A stretch of DNA of 55,076 bases from an uncultured Muribaculaceae bacterium (GCA_945931475.1 CAMEPD010000005.1:1-55076); one strand, 5' to 3'. Counted from the stretch's first letter, positions 36,982-47,788 are shown. The notes: generated by a model not told the origin, from the letters alone. Numbers and translations: made by a program.

Positions 36982-38817
36982 ATGAGAAAAGCAGTAGTAA
37001 AATTCATACTCGTTTTCGCCATCTACGCCACTCTGTTTGTAGTGCAAAAGCCTCTGTTTATGGAGGTTTACGCTACGGAACTGGGGCTGGAGACGTTTGG
37101 CGACCGCCTGGCGGTGCTGTGGCACGGCCTGAGCATGGACTTTGCCGTAGCCGGATACCTAACCGTCATACCTGCGATACTGATAATCTGTATGTTATGG
37201 ACGCGGAAACGCTGGCCACAGGTTGTCATGGAGGTCTATATAGCCCTGTCGGTCGCCGTCATCTCGGCCGTAATGTGCCTTGACCTGATACTTTACAGCT
37301 TCTGGGGATTCCGCATCGACATGACCCCCTTCTTCTACTTCGCCACGTCGCCGTCGGCCGCCCTGGCCTCGGCTACCTGGTGGGAGTGCCTGGCCGGAGC
37401 CACCGGATTCCTGCTGGCCTGCGCCCTGATGTGGTGGGTAACACGTCGCGTCATCAATGCCGTGAAGATAGCGCCCGACCGTTCGTGGAAGAGCACGGCG
37501 GTGATGGTGCTCCTGACAGCGGCACTGTTCATCCCCATCCGCGGCAGCGTGACGGTGTCGACCATGAACCCGAGCCGCGCCTATTTCAGCGCGCGCCGCG
37601 GACTGAATCATGCCGCCACCAATCCGGTGTTCAACCTGCTCTATTCGGCAACGCACCAGAACGATTTCGCCTCACAATACCGCTTCATGGACGACGCCGA
37701 AGCCGCCCGCGAATTCCGCGCCATGGGTGAAATCGACGGCCGGAAAGAGAGCGACAGCACCTTCACAGCCACCGAGCGCCCCGATGTGGTGTTCGTTATC
37801 CTCGAAAGCTTCTCGAGTCACCTTATGCCGTCGCTCGGCGGCGAAGCCATCGCCACGGGACTCGACTCGATAGCCGGCAACGGCCTGCTTTTCACACAGT
37901 TCTACGCCAACTCGTTCCGCACCGACCGCGCCCTGCCGTCGATACTCAGCGCCCTGCCCGGGCAACCCTCGACCTCAATTCTGAAATACGTCGACAAAAT
38001 CGAACGGTTGCCGTCGTGGCCCGGCGAACTCGCCAAAGCCGGTTACGCCCTGAATTACTACTACGGAGGCGACACAAATTTCACCAACATGCAGGCCTAT
38101 CTGATGAGCATGGGCTTCTCCAATGTGGTGAGCGACAGCGATTTCTCCATCAGCCAGAAAGCATCGAAATGGGGAGCGCCCGACCATCTGGTGTTCGAAC
38201 GCGCCCTGCGCGACATCACCGGACGCCGCGCCACAACGCCGCAGCTCGACGTCATTCAGACCTCGTCGAGCCACGAACCGTTCGAGGTGCCCTACTCCAA
38301 CCCCCGCTTCGCCGACAACGAACGCGCCAACGCCTTCGCATACACCGACTCGTGTCTGACAGCCTTCGTCAACGCCCTCAGCCGCTCCCCGCGGTGGCAA
38401 CAGACCCTCGTGGTAATAGTACCCGACCATTACGGCTGCTATCCCAAAGACCTGAAAACAATGCCCGAGCGGCACGCCATCCCATTGGTAATCACCGGTG
38501 GAGCGCTCACCCGAAAGGGGCGCGTCGACGCCCTCGGCTCGCAGGCCGACATCGCCGCCACCCTGCTCGGCGCTCTGAAGCTCGACTATAGTGCATTCCC
38601 TTTCAGCCGAAACCTGCTGGCCGGAAACGCCGTGCCCGTAGCCGTGATGACCGAACCGGGCTCCATAACCATCGTCACCCCCGACGGGTACCTCACCTGG
38701 AGCTGCGACGGCCGCGCCAGGGAAGACACCAACCTTCCGCCAGAAAGCGCCGGGCGGCTCGAACGGAGCGCCCAAGCCTATCTACAAACCCTGTATACAT
38801 ATATAGCAAATCTGTAA
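36982..38817 (+). CDS. LTA synthase-like sulfatase-fold membrane transferase
   Basis: Protein of 611 aa with about five N-terminal membrane segments (residues 5-190) and a periplasmic alkaline phosphatase/sulfatase-type domain (about 255-560). The domain has DVVFVILESFSSHLMPSLGG and the nucleophile region SFRTDRALPSILSALPG with its Thr; metal-binding VIVPDHYG lies near residue 490. In Gram-positives such enzymes transfer phosphoglycerol; in Bacteroidetes related proteins probably transfer phosphoglycerol or phosphoethanolamine to surface glycans or lipids. ATG 36982 (MRKAVVKF) was chosen as the start of the first membrane helix. A PAP2 gene follows after 10 bases. Confidence 0.8.
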   Translation: MRKAVVKFILVFAIYATLFVVQKPLFMEVYATELGLETFGDRLAVLWHGLSMDFAVAGYLTVIPAILIICMLWTRKRWPQVVMEVYIALSVAVISAVMCLDLILYSFWGFRIDMTPFFYFATSPSAALASATWWECLAGATGFLLACALMWWVTRRVINAVKIAPDRSWKSTAVMVLLTAALFIPIRGSVTVSTMNPSRAYFSARRGLNHAATNPVFNLLYSATHQNDFASQYRFMDDAEAAREFRAMGEIDGRKESDSTFTATERPDVVFVILESFSSHLMPSLGGEAIATGLDSIAGNGLLFTQFYANSFRTDRALPSILSALPGQPSTSILKYVDKIERLPSWPGELAKAGYALNYYYGGDTNFTNMQAYLMSMGFSNVVSDSDFSISQKASKWGAPDHLVFERALRDITGRRATTPQLDVIQTSSSHEPFEVPYSNPRFADNERANAFAYTDSCLTAFVNALSRSPRWQQTLVVIVPDHYGCYPKDLKTMPERHAIPLVITGGALTRKGRVDALGSQADIAATLLGALKLDYSAFPFSRNLLAGNAVPVAVMTEPGSITIVTPDGYLTWSCDGRAREDTNLPPESAGRLERSAQAYLQTLYTYIANL

Positions 38818-38827
38818 CCTCTCCACC

Positions 38828-39568
38828 ATGTTAGAATTTCTCAACGATATAGACACACAGATATTCCTCTTCTTCAACGGGGCGCATTCCCCGTTTTTCG
38901 ACGTGTTTATGAAACTCTTCACCGGCAAGTACATCTGGATACCTATGTACCTGGCAATCATGCTGATGATATGGCGCACCGCCGGCAAACACAAATTCAT
39001 CTTCTACCTGATGGGGGTAATCCTCGCCGTCGCAATCACCGACCAGGTGTGCGCCACGCTGATTCGCCCGGCGGTCGAGCGTCTGCGTCCATCGAACCTT
39101 CAGAACGAACTTTCGCAGCTGACGTACATTGTGGGAGAATACCGCGGAGGGCGCTACGGTTTCCCGTCGTGCCACGCCGCCAACTCCTTCGCCATGGCCA
39201 CGTTCATGGCCATGCTCGTACGCAAACGCTCATTCGTGGCATTTATTATCTGCTGGGCCGTACTCAACTCATATTCACGTCTTTACTTAGGCGTTCACTA
39301 CCCCGGCGACCTCTTCGTGGGTTCACTCATCGGAATCGTCACCGGAATCGGATGTTTCGCAATCGTGCACCATCTGGCCGACCGCGCCACCTCGCCTAAA
39401 CTGCTTACCGAACGGGCCGATCGTCCGCTGATTTCCTATCAGATACCCGAATATCAAGGCTTTGCGGTGATACTGCGCCGCGGGGCACTGGTCACAGCCC
39501 AGGGATTAGTGAAATTCGTCGGCGCCTCCACGGTAGTCTACATCATAGTGCGTTCGATAATCGGATAG
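38828..39568 (+). CDS. PAP2 family membrane phosphatase
   Basis: Protein of 246 aa with about six hydrophobic segments. The three PAP2 motifs are present: RPAVERLRP (C1, with Arg in place of Lys), PSCH (C2) and SRLYLGVHYPGD (C3). Such enzymes dephosphorylate phosphatidic acid, phosphatidylglycerophosphate or undecaprenyl pyrophosphate. A C-terminal extension of about 60 residues ends in another hydrophobic segment. Tight linkage to the LTA-synthase-like gene suggests recycling of a lipid by-product, which is inference. Confidence 0.85.
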   Translation: MLEFLNDIDTQIFLFFNGAHSPFFDVFMKLFTGKYIWIPMYLAIMLMIWRTAGKHKFIFYLMGVILAVAITDQVCATLIRPAVERLRPSNLQNELSQLTYIVGEYRGGRYGFPSCHAANSFAMATFMAMLVRKRSFVAFIICWAVLNSYSRLYLGVHYPGDLFVGSLIGIVTGIGCFAIVHHLADRATSPKLLTERADRPLISYQIPEYQGFAVILRRGALVTAQGLVKFVGASTVVYIIVRSIIG

Positions 39569-39681
39569 TACCGCGTGCCGGAACGGCGCAATAATAGTGC
39601 GTAAGCTCCGGCATAATATCCAAAAGCCACAAAACCGCCATTATCGGCAACAAAACGGCCGCAAAATCGCAATATTTTTCG

Positions 39682-39689
39682 TAACTTTG
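39682..39689 (+). promoter_or_regulatory. Candidate -7 box of asd
   Basis: TAACTTTG fits TAnnTTTG, but no TTTG was found about 20 bases upstream. The leader to asd would be about 85 bases. Confidence 0.45.
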
Positions 39690-39780
39690 CCCCACTGAAA
39701 GAGGGCCGGTAACGGGCCCGGGACGGACGGCGCAAGCCCGTGAATCCCATCCAATTGTATCACAAATAATATCCTCATAG

Positions 39781-40794
39781 ATGAATATTGCTATCGTAGG
39801 CGCCAGCGGCGCCGTGGGGCAGGAACTGCTCCGTACTCTCGAACAACGCAATTTCCCGGTCGACTCCCTGGCCCTGTTCGGCTCAAGCCGCAGCGCCGGA
39901 CGGAAATATCAGTTCCGCGGCCGCGACAACACCGTTAAAGAGCTCAAAGACAACGACGACTTCAAGGGCATCGACATAGCCTTCACCTCGGCAGGTGCCG
40001 GAACCTCGCGCCGGTTCGCCGACACCATCACCCGCCACGGAACCATAATGATTGACAACTCGAGCGCCTTCCGCATGGACTCCGACGTGCCCCTGGTAGT
40101 GCCCGAAGTCAACGGTGACGACGCCCTCGACGCCCCCCGCAACATCATCGGCAACCCCAACTGCACCACCATACAGATGGTAGTGGCCCTCAAGCCTATC
40201 AACGACATCTCGCCGATACGGCGCGTACACGTAGCCACCTACCAGGCAGCCAGCGGCGCCGGAGCATCGGCAATGGAGGAGCTCCGCCAGCAGTACACCG
40301 ACATCGTAAACGGACGCGAGCCCGTGGTAAAAAAATTCGTGACCCAGCTCGCCGGCAATGTCATACCCCACATCGACGTCTTCACCGACAACGACTACAC
40401 CAAGGAGGAGATGAAGATGTACAACGAGACCCGCAAGATAATGCACTCCGACACCATCCGCGTGTCGGCCACGTGTGTGCGTGTGCCGGTGATGCGCGCC
40501 CACTCCGAGGCCATCTGGGTTGAAACCGAAGGGCCTGTGAGCGTCGAACAGGCCCGTGAGGCATTCAGCCGCGCAGAGGGGGTCGTACTGATGGACGACC
40601 CGGCCAACGCCGTCTACCCGATGCCGCTGCAGCTTGCCCACCACGACCCCGTATACGTAGGGCGTCTGCGCCGCGACATCTCCGGCGACAACGCCCTGAC
40701 CTTCTGGACCGTATCAGACCAGATACGCAAAGGAGCCGCCCTCAACGCCGTGCAGATTGCCGAATACATCATCCGCAAGAAAGGGCAGGCCTGA
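39781..40794 (+). CDS. asd: Aspartate-semialdehyde dehydrogenase
   Basis: Enzyme of 337 aa that reduces aspartyl phosphate to aspartate semialdehyde for lysine, diaminopimelate, threonine and methionine synthesis. The NADP-binding start [20 protein letters not shown] and the active-site GNPNCTT with C128 are visible. The catalytic-site AYQAASGAG-type sequence is [20 protein letters not shown]. Normal length. An antiporter gene follows 69 bases later. Confidence 0.96.
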   Translation: MNIAIVGASGAVGQELLRTLEQRNFPVDSLALFGSSRSAGRKYQFRGRDNTVKELKDNDDFKGIDIAFTSAGAGTSRRFADTITRHGTIMIDNSSAFRMDSDVPLVVPEVNGDDALDAPRNIIGNPNCTTIQMVVALKPINDISPIRRVHVATYQAASGAGASAMEELRQQYTDIVNGREPVVKKFVTQLAGNVIPHIDVFTDNDYTKEEMKMYNETRKIMHSDTIRVSATCVRVPVMRAHSEAIWVETEGPVSVEQAREAFSRAEGVVLMDDPANAVYPMPLQLAHHDPVYVGRLRRDISGDNALTFWTVSDQIRKGAALNAVQIAEYIIRKKGQA

Positions 40795-40863
40795 CCCCGG
40801 CCCGCTCTCTCCCCTCCCCTTCTACCTTTAACCTCTCCACTTTTACCTTTAACGCGATAGAAT

Positions 40864-42984
40864 TTGTTTCCAGTCACTAACCCGGTCGCCATTTTTCTGA
40901 TAGTATTGGTAATAATACTGTTGGCGCCTGTGCTGCTCAACCGCCTGAAAATCCCGCACATAGTCGGGATGATAGCGGCCGGCATCGCAGTGGGGCCTTA
41001 CGGACTGCACATCCTCGACCGCGACAGCTCGTTCGACCTTTTCGGTCAGGTGGGACTGCTCTACCTGATGTTCCTGGCCGGTCTGGAAATTGATATGTAT
41101 CACCTGAAACTCAACCTGCGCAAAGGTATGAGTTTCGGTCTGCTCACCTTCTTCATACCGATGGTGATGGGCGTGGCAGCCAGCATCTGGGTACTCGACA
41201 CCGGATGGATCACCGCCTTCCTGCTGGCGTCGATGTACGCATCGCACACCCTGATCGCCTATCCGGTAGCGGCCCGTTTCGGCGTCACCAAGAGTCCGGC
41301 CGTGCTGATTTCAGTGGTAGGCACCATCATCGCCGTGATCGGCGCCCTGATTGTTCTTGCCGCCTGCGTCAACATCTTCGACACCGGGCAGTTCCAGGTA
41401 CCGGCCATGCTGTTGCTCGTAGGGAAGATGATTGTCTACGGCGTAGCCGTACTGTTCGCCTACCCGCGGCTGACCCGCTGGTTCTTCAAACACTGGGGCG
41501 AGAAGGTCACTCAGTACGTCTTCGTGATGGCCATGGTGCTCCTGTCGGCGTGGGTGTCGGGCCTGATCGGGCTAGAACCGGTGCTCGGAGCCTTCTTCGC
41601 CGGGCTGGTCATCAACCGCTACATCCCGGCCAACTCCCCGCTGATGAACTCCATAGAGTTCGTCGGCAACGCACTGTTCATCCCCTTCTTCCTCATCGGG
41701 GTAGGCATGATGATCAACGTCGCCGTGATATTCTCGGGCAACACACTGCTGATAGCCCTGGTGATGCTCGCCGTGGCCCTGCTCAGCAAATGGCTCGCGG
41801 CCTGGATAGCACAACGGCTCTACGGAATGCAGGGGTGCGACCGCCGCATGATGTTCGGACTTACCACCGCCCACACGGCTGTGGCCCTGGCAGTCGTGAC
41901 TATCGGATACAACATGGTGCTCCCCGACGGCACACGCCTGATGGACGAGACCATCCTCAACGGCACCGTATTGGTAATTCTGGTCACCTGCGCCATTGCC
42001 CCGATAATCACCTCGAACGCAGCCTCACGCATACGCGTGCGCCAGCTCTCCGACGGCTCGGAAGAGGACACCAACCCCAACCGCTGCTCTGAAAACATCC
42101 TCGTACCGGTGTCGAACCCCATCACCGCCTCCGCTTTGGCCGAACTGGCCCTGATGATGCGCCGGCGCCGCAGCGGCACCGACGCCGACCGTCTGTTCGC
42201 CCTGCACGTGCGCAACTCCAACTCAGCCTCGGCCAAGTCGATAGGGCGTAACTCCATCCGTCTGGCCCGTGACGCCGGCGCCGGCGCCGACGCAAACTTC
42301 GAGGAGATCGAGCGCTACGACCTCAACACCGCCACCGGTATCACCAACACCATCGAAGAGCGCGACATTACACAAGTGGTGATGGGCATGCACCGCAAGG
42401 CTGCCGTCATCGACTCGATTCTCGGACAGAAAACCGAGGCGCTGCTCCGTTCGACCAACCGCATGATTACCGTGGCACGCACATACATCCCCGTCAACAC
42501 GGTCACCCGCATTCTGGTAGTCATACCGGCCAAAGCCCAGTACGAGACCGGTTTCAGGCAGTGGGTACTCGCCATGGGGGCCCTAGCCCAGGAGGTCGGA
42601 TGCCGCATAATCTTCTACTGCAACGAAAAGCAGAAACCGCTGGTACGCAGCGTCATTCACACCGAAGGCCTCGGCATACGCCACGAATATGTCGTCGGCG
42701 ACACCACCGACACACTGGCCCACATCTCGCGCGACGTACTCGACGACGACCTGCTCGTCGCCGTGACCGCACGCGCCAATTCGGTGAGCTTCACCCCCGA
42801 CCTCGAGGAGCTTCCCGGACTGTTGCAACGCTACTTCGGGCGAAACAACCTGCTGGTAATCTACCCCTCCCAGTTCGGCGAATCCACACCGTTGCCCACA
42901 ATGGCCGACCCGCTCGTTGCCGATGTCGCCACTGCTCCGCCGTCGTGGCTCGCCCGCATCCACCGCCGGTTCAAACGCCGATGA
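40864..42984 (+). CDS. CPA2-type cation:proton antiporter with C-terminal UspA-like domains
   Basis: Protein of 706 aa. Residues about 5-390 are a 12-segment Kef/NapA-type exchanger (IPHIVGMIAAGIAVGPYGLH near residue 31; LMFLAGLEIDM with the acidic core). Residues about 410-690 look like two universal-stress-protein domains (ENILVPVSNPITASALAELA). The only start that keeps the first helix is TTG 40864, because an in-frame TAG lies at 40858. It probably exchanges Na+ or K+ for H+ across the inner membrane, with the Usp part as a nucleotide sensor (inference). Confidence 0.85.
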   Translation: MFPVTNPVAIFLIVLVIILLAPVLLNRLKIPHIVGMIAAGIAVGPYGLHILDRDSSFDLFGQVGLLYLMFLAGLEIDMYHLKLNLRKGMSFGLLTFFIPMVMGVAASIWVLDTGWITAFLLASMYASHTLIAYPVAARFGVTKSPAVLISVVGTIIAVIGALIVLAACVNIFDTGQFQVPAMLLLVGKMIVYGVAVLFAYPRLTRWFFKHWGEKVTQYVFVMAMVLLSAWVSGLIGLEPVLGAFFAGLVINRYIPANSPLMNSIEFVGNALFIPFFLIGVGMMINVAVIFSGNTLLIALVMLAVALLSKWLAAWIAQRLYGMQGCDRRMMFGLTTAHTAVALAVVTIGYNMVLPDGTRLMDETILNGTVLVILVTCAIAPIITSNAASRIRVRQLSDGSEEDTNPNRCSENILVPVSNPITASALAELALMMRRRRSGTDADRLFALHVRNSNSASAKSIGRNSIRLARDAGAGADANFEEIERYDLNTATGITNTIEERDITQVVMGMHRKAAVIDSILGQKTEALLRSTNRMITVARTYIPVNTVTRILVVIPAKAQYETGFRQWVLAMGALAQEVGCRIIFYCNEKQKPLVRSVIHTEGLGIRHEYVVGDTTDTLAHISRDVLDDDLLVAVTARANSVSFTPDLEELPGLLQRYFGRNNLLVIYPSQFGESTPLPTMADPLVADVATAPPSWLARIHRRFKRR

Positions 42985-43080
42985 CTTCCGGCGGTACACC
43001 TTATTTATATACATAGTTCCTGATACCGTATATATCGTGCCAAAATAGGTTATCCCTTATCAATTACATTTCATTATTTT

Positions 43081-46000
43081 ATGATAAGACATCTGATTTC
43101 ATCCGCAGCCGCTCTGGTGCTGACTGTCTCGCCCGTCTGGGCACAGCTCACGCGCACCGACCGAAGCACGCCGCAAAACTTCCAGCCCGCCGCGGCAGAA
43201 GGTGTACCCCTGCCGAAGGGTTTCGACAAATTCGTACGTCCGGCCGTAAGCCACGAGCCGGCTGCCATCGGCCACACACTCCCCGTGTTGTCGACCAAGT
43301 CAAAAACCCCGTCGAAAGCTTCGGGCCGCACTGTCCTGAGAGCACCGATGGCCAAGGCCACAGTCAAGGCTACCTCGCTTTCAGGTTATCTCTCCTACTC
43401 CGAGAGTACCTACCAGTCTCAGGGCTGGTACAACGTAACCTGGCCCACCCCCACCTTAGTATGGGCGAACCCCTCCTCGTCGAACCGCAGCTACACCTGC
43501 GGCTTCATGCGCGGCGGTGAACTCTACGCATTCTACACCCACCGCACCACCACAGCTCTGCTCGCTGCCGGTATCTGCCGCCTCGACCCAGCCAACGGCA
43601 CAGTGCTCGAGAACACCCCGTTCGACATCTTCGAGGGGTATTCGTGCATAGTGACCGACGCCGCCTACGACCCCGTGAACGATATAGCTTACGTGGTCAC
43701 CAGCAATGACGCCGGCACTCAGTACATCCTGCAGACCTACAACCCCACCACCGGTGTATTCACCCCGGCAGGCATCAACTTCGGTGACGAAAACAGCTCC
43801 GACCTTCCCATGACCATGGCCTGGTCGCCCGCCGACAACGCAGTCTACATCCTTACCTTCGGCAAGGAGATGAAGCGCTACGACGCCACCGGCAAGAAAT
43901 TCGTCAAAACCGGCACCAGCACCTACGACTTCGGCGATTACTCCGGAATCATGACCTATTCGCCCAAGGACAACGCATTCGTGGGCCTATTGCCCGGCTA
44001 CGACAACAGCGATGACGACTGGGACTACGGCTACGAAGCCCCGGCCAAAAGCGCCAAGTCGAGTGCCACGGGCGAATGCTGCGACGTGCTGCTCATCACC
44101 CCAACGGGCACGACATCATACGTCGGCACATTCACCTACGACTCACAATGGTCGATTCTCCACGCATCCGACCCCTACGTGGTCCCCGGCGCCCCCGGAA
44201 CCGTGACGCTCACGTCGAACTTCGTTGACGACGCCACCTCAGGCACCATCACGGTAAACCTCCCCGCAAAGACTGCCGACGGCTCGGCCATCAACGGCCG
44301 CGTATACCTGCAGGTGAAGGTCGACGGCGAAGCCCTCGGAGGCACCACACCCTCGGGCACACCCGGAAGCACCGCCACCATCAGCCTAAACCTCTCCGAA
44401 GGCGAGCACACCATCGCCGTAACCCCATATCTGCTTGGCGATGACGGATATATCTACGGCACACCGGCATTACTGCACGATTACTTCGGCTACGACACCC
44501 CCGCAGCCCCGGCCAACGTAACCCTAACCAACAACAAGGTGACATGGAACGCCGTGACCGCCGGCGTACACAACGGTTACATCAAGGCTGCCGACGTGCG
44601 CTACAACGTCTTCGTTGACGGCGTAGCCATGAACAGCGCTCCCGTGAGCGGCACATCGCTCGACATCACCCTCCCCTCGGCCGGCGGAATCTCACACAAG
44701 GCCGAAGTGGTCGCTACTGTCAACGGCAAGAGCTCCGAACCCGGTTCATCGGCACCGCTCTACGTCACCGGGCCGCTCAACCTTCCCGTCTACATCGCCC
44801 CTGAAGAGGGTGAGACCGAACTCGCGCAGACCGTCATCGATATGTTCACCATCGTGAAGAATCCCGCCGTTACAAGCACCGCGCAGCACTGGCAGTACGA
44901 CCTTCAGGACCCGCATACCGGCGGATTCTACTGCCTCAACCCCACCACTCCCGAGGGTAGCGGCAACTGCAACGAGTGGCTCTTCCTTCCGGCCATCAAC
45001 TTCAACGACGCCAACTCCTTCTACCGCCTTCAGATGGAGGTCTGGGCAGCCAACCACTACTTCTCTGAGGATGAGACCTACGAAGTAGCCCTCTGCGCCG
45101 CTCCCGACGGCAAGAATCCCGTTGTAATCAAAGAGGCCGAAACCATCCACAAAGCCGTCGATTTCCAGACCGCCGAAACAATGTTCAAAGTCCCCTCGGC
45201 CGGCGTATGGTACATCGGTATACATTACATTACCCCGGTTGACGCCGGATTCCGCCTGTATGCACGCCGCTTCCGTGTCGAGAAGGAACAGAGCACCGGC
45301 GAAGCCCCCGGAAAGGTCACCGACCTCACCGCAGAAGCCTGTCCGCAGGGCGAACTCGCCGCAAATGTCAGCTTCCGAATGCCTCTGGTAAGCATCACCG
45401 GCGCTGACCTCGGCGCCGCCACCGACATCACGGCCACCGTTGCCACCGAATCCGGCAGCGTCACCGTCAGCGGCAAACCCGGTACTCAGCTCACCGCCAA
45501 AGTACCCGCCAACCAGGGCAACAACACCGTGAAGGTCACCACATCGACAGCTGCCGGCACAGGCCTGATTGCCGAGACCACGGTATACTGCGGCGTTTAC
45601 GCTCCCGGCGACGTGACCCTCACCTCCTCCGTCTCCGACGACAACCGCACCGTTACCCTCAACTGGACTCTCGACGACTATAACGCCGACGGACAGTATG
45701 CCGGTGCCGACAAGTGCACATTCACCATCTACCGCCGCACAGCCGAGGGAGAATGGGGTATAGCTGCAGCCGGTGTCCAGGGCAACACTTGGTCATTCAC
45801 CACCACACGCACCGACCAGGACATTTATCAGTTCGGAGTCGCAGCCGTCAATGCCGCCGGCTCATCGGAGACACTGAGCGCCACCGGCGTTATCCTCGGC
45901 ACTCCCTACAATATCCCCTTCCGCGAAACATTCCCCCTCAACGGCGAAAACATTGAGATGAAGGAACCCATCATGCTCGAAAGTCTTTCGTACCTCGGCG

Positions 46001-47769
46001 GTCTCTGGGGCTTCTCCAATCCTACCGATATCGACGACAACGCCTCCAACGAATCAGGTATAGCACTTGTATGCCAGGGCGTTACCCTCTCGCAGATGAC
46101 CCTGCCGAAATTCTCCACCACCGGCTCCCATAACGTAAAATTCGAGCTGAGTATGTACTTCAGTTCGCGCACTCCGTCGTTTGTCGAAGTCTACGCCTCG
46201 TCGGCCGCCACCCCCATGCAGCTTGTGGCTACCTTCACCGCCGACAACGGCGACGGCTGGGAGAACAAGATAATCGACCTGCCTGCCGAGTTCCAGGACA
46301 AGCCATGGATCTCCATCACCATCCGTCTGAACATAGAGAACTACTCGCAGTGCTTCATGATGGACGGCTACAAACTCTCCGACTACCCCGCCGAAATGAT
46401 GTCGATTGACTCGTTCGACACCCTGGCGCGCTTCACCGTGGGACGCCAGGCCGACATCAAAGGCATTGTTCGCAACCACGGTACTTCGCAGGCTGCCGCA
46501 CCAGCCTCGACCCTCGAAATAACAACCCCGGCCGGCACCGAAACCTTCAACAGCCAGCCGGACGCCACCCTCGCTCCCGGAGCCACCGCTGCTTACGACT
46601 TCAAATACACCCCGAAGAACGCAGCCATCGGCGACGGCACAGTGAAATTCAGCATTGCCGGTCAGCCCGCGTCGGCTGTAAGCACCGTGTCGAAGAGCAT
46701 CAAGGTGCTCAATGCACCGCTGCCCGAAGTCAGCGACCTTGGCGCCTCGGTCAACAAGCTCTCGGAGACCAATGGCGACGTAACCCTCACGTGGAGCGAG
46801 GCACAGTATGTTCAGGGCTTCGAACACGTACAGCCCTGGAGCATCAGCGAAGACCTTGACGGTTTCATGAACATCGACCGCGACGGCAATAACACCTATG
46901 CCATCACCGAACTGAACTACCCCGACAAATACCAGCCCAAGGCATTCCAGGTATTCAACGCCACAGTTTCCGACTCACCCGTCTTCGCAGCCCACGGCGG
47001 CGAACAGTACATCGTCGGCATCGCATCGGCGAAAAACAGCGTCACCGACGACTGGCTCATCTCGCCCGAGGTGAAAGCCGGTTCCAAGGTATCGCTCTGT
47101 TACAACCTGCTGAGCACACAGTATCCCGCCGTGCTGAAGGTAATGTGGAGCGACGGTTCCACCAACCCGCTTGACTTCCAGGAGGTTGAGAACGGCGTCA
47201 TCGAGATGACCGAAACCGGATGGCAGAAAGTCACAGTCACCCTTCCCGCAGCAGCCAAGCGCTTCGCCCTGTGGCACGACGGTCACGCCGGCGACGAACT
47301 CTTCGGCTTCATGATTGATGACATCGTATGGGAGCCCCTTGTCCCCGAGGTGCCCTTCACCGGCTATAACCTCTACCGCGACGGTCAGCTCATCGCCCAA
47401 GGCCTCACCACCCCCGGCTATCTCGACAGCAACGTCGACCTGTCGGCGCCCGTGCAGTACGTAGTCCGCACAGTCGGCACCGTAGCCGGTGAGCAGGCCG
47501 AATCGCCCCGTTCGAACATCGTATGGGTTGATCTCAACACCGGCGCTATCGACGGCGTTGACGGCGACGCCCTCCGCAGCATCTCCGCCGGACGCAGCAT
47601 CATCACCCTCGACGGCTTCGACGCCGGCCTGACAGTACGCGTACTCAATGCTGCCGGCCAGACTGTAATCGTTACCGGTACGGCCGGCAGCCATACCACC
47701 ATCGCCTGCGCTCCCGGCCTCTACATCGTAGAGTGCGCCGGCCTCCGCGCCAAGGTTGCCGTCCGTTAA
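43081..47769 (+). CDS. Large secreted Fn3/choice-of-anchor-J protein with T9SS-like tail
   Basis: Protein of 1562 aa with a signal peptide (MIRHLISSAAALVLTVSPVW, cleavage after AQ near residue 22). After a Ser/Thr-rich start and a beta-propeller-like region (about 120-370), several Fn3-like modules follow (for example PAAPANVTLTNNKVTWNAVT). Two choice-of-anchor-J-like domains are suggested, around residues 940-1110 and 1240-1420. The last 75 residues end in APGLYIVECAGLRAKVAVR, the pattern of a type A T9SS sorting domain. It is probably surface-anchored or released and may bind host or dietary glycans; no catalytic motif was recognised. Confidence 0.75.
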   Translation: MIRHLISSAAALVLTVSPVWAQLTRTDRSTPQNFQPAAAEGVPLPKGFDKFVRPAVSHEPAAIGHTLPVLSTKSKTPSKASGRTVLRAPMAKATVKATSLSGYLSYSESTYQSQGWYNVTWPTPTLVWANPSSSNRSYTCGFMRGGELYAFYTHRTTTALLAAGICRLDPANGTVLENTPFDIFEGYSCIVTDAAYDPVNDIAYVVTSNDAGTQYILQTYNPTTGVFTPAGINFGDENSSDLPMTMAWSPADNAVYILTFGKEMKRYDATGKKFVKTGTSTYDFGDYSGIMTYSPKDNAFVGLLPGYDNSDDDWDYGYEAPAKSAKSSATGECCDVLLITPTGTTSYVGTFTYDSQWSILHASDPYVVPGAPGTVTLTSNFVDDATSGTITVNLPAKTADGSAINGRVYLQVKVDGEALGGTTPSGTPGSTATISLNLSEGEHTIAVTPYLLGDDGYIYGTPALLHDYFGYDTPAAPANVTLTNNKVTWNAVTAGVHNGYIKAADVRYNVFVDGVAMNSAPVSGTSLDITLPSAGGISHKAEVVATVNGKSSEPGSSAPLYVTGPLNLPVYIAPEEGETELAQTVIDMFTIVKNPAVTSTAQHWQYDLQDPHTGGFYCLNPTTPEGSGNCNEWLFLPAINFNDANSFYRLQMEVWAANHYFSEDETYEVALCAAPDGKNPVVIKEAETIHKAVDFQTAETMFKVPSAGVWYIGIHYITPVDAGFRLYARRFRVEKEQSTGEAPGKVTDLTAEACPQGELAANVSFRMPLVSITGADLGAATDITATVATESGSVTVSGKPGTQLTAKVPANQGNNTVKVTTSTAAGTGLIAETTVYCGVYAPGDVTLTSSVSDDNRTVTLNWTLDDYNADGQYAGADKCTFTIYRRTAEGEWGIAAAGVQGNTWSFTTTRTDQDIYQFGVAAVNAAGSSETLSATGVILGTPYNIPFRETFPLNGENIEMKEPIMLESLSYLGGLWGFSNPTDIDDNASNESGIALVCQGVTLSQMTLPKFSTTGSHNVKFELSMYFSSRTPSFVEVYASSAATPMQLVATFTADNGDGWENKIIDLPAEFQDKPWISITIRLNIENYSQCFMMDGYKLSDYPAEMMSIDSFDTLARFTVGRQADIKGIVRNHGTSQAAAPASTLEITTPAGTETFNSQPDATLAPGATAAYDFKYTPKNAAIGDGTVKFSIAGQPASAVSTVSKSIKVLNAPLPEVSDLGASVNKLSETNGDVTLTWSEAQYVQGFEHVQPWSISEDLDGFMNIDRDGNNTYAITELNYPDKYQPKAFQVFNATVSDSPVFAAHGGEQYIVGIASAKNSVTDDWLISPEVKAGSKVSLCYNLLSTQYPAVLKVMWSDGSTNPLDFQEVENGVIEMTETGWQKVTVTLPAAAKRFALWHDGHAGDELFGFMIDDIVWEPLVPEVPFTGYNLYRDGQLIAQGLTTPGYLDSNVDLSAPVQYVVRTVGTVAGEQAESPRSNIVWVDLNTGAIDGVDGDALRSISAGRSIITLDGFDAGLTVRVLNAAGQTVIVTGTAGSHTTIACAPGLYIVECAGLRAKVAVR

Positions 47770-47788
47770 CCCCCACCATCCCGCATAT

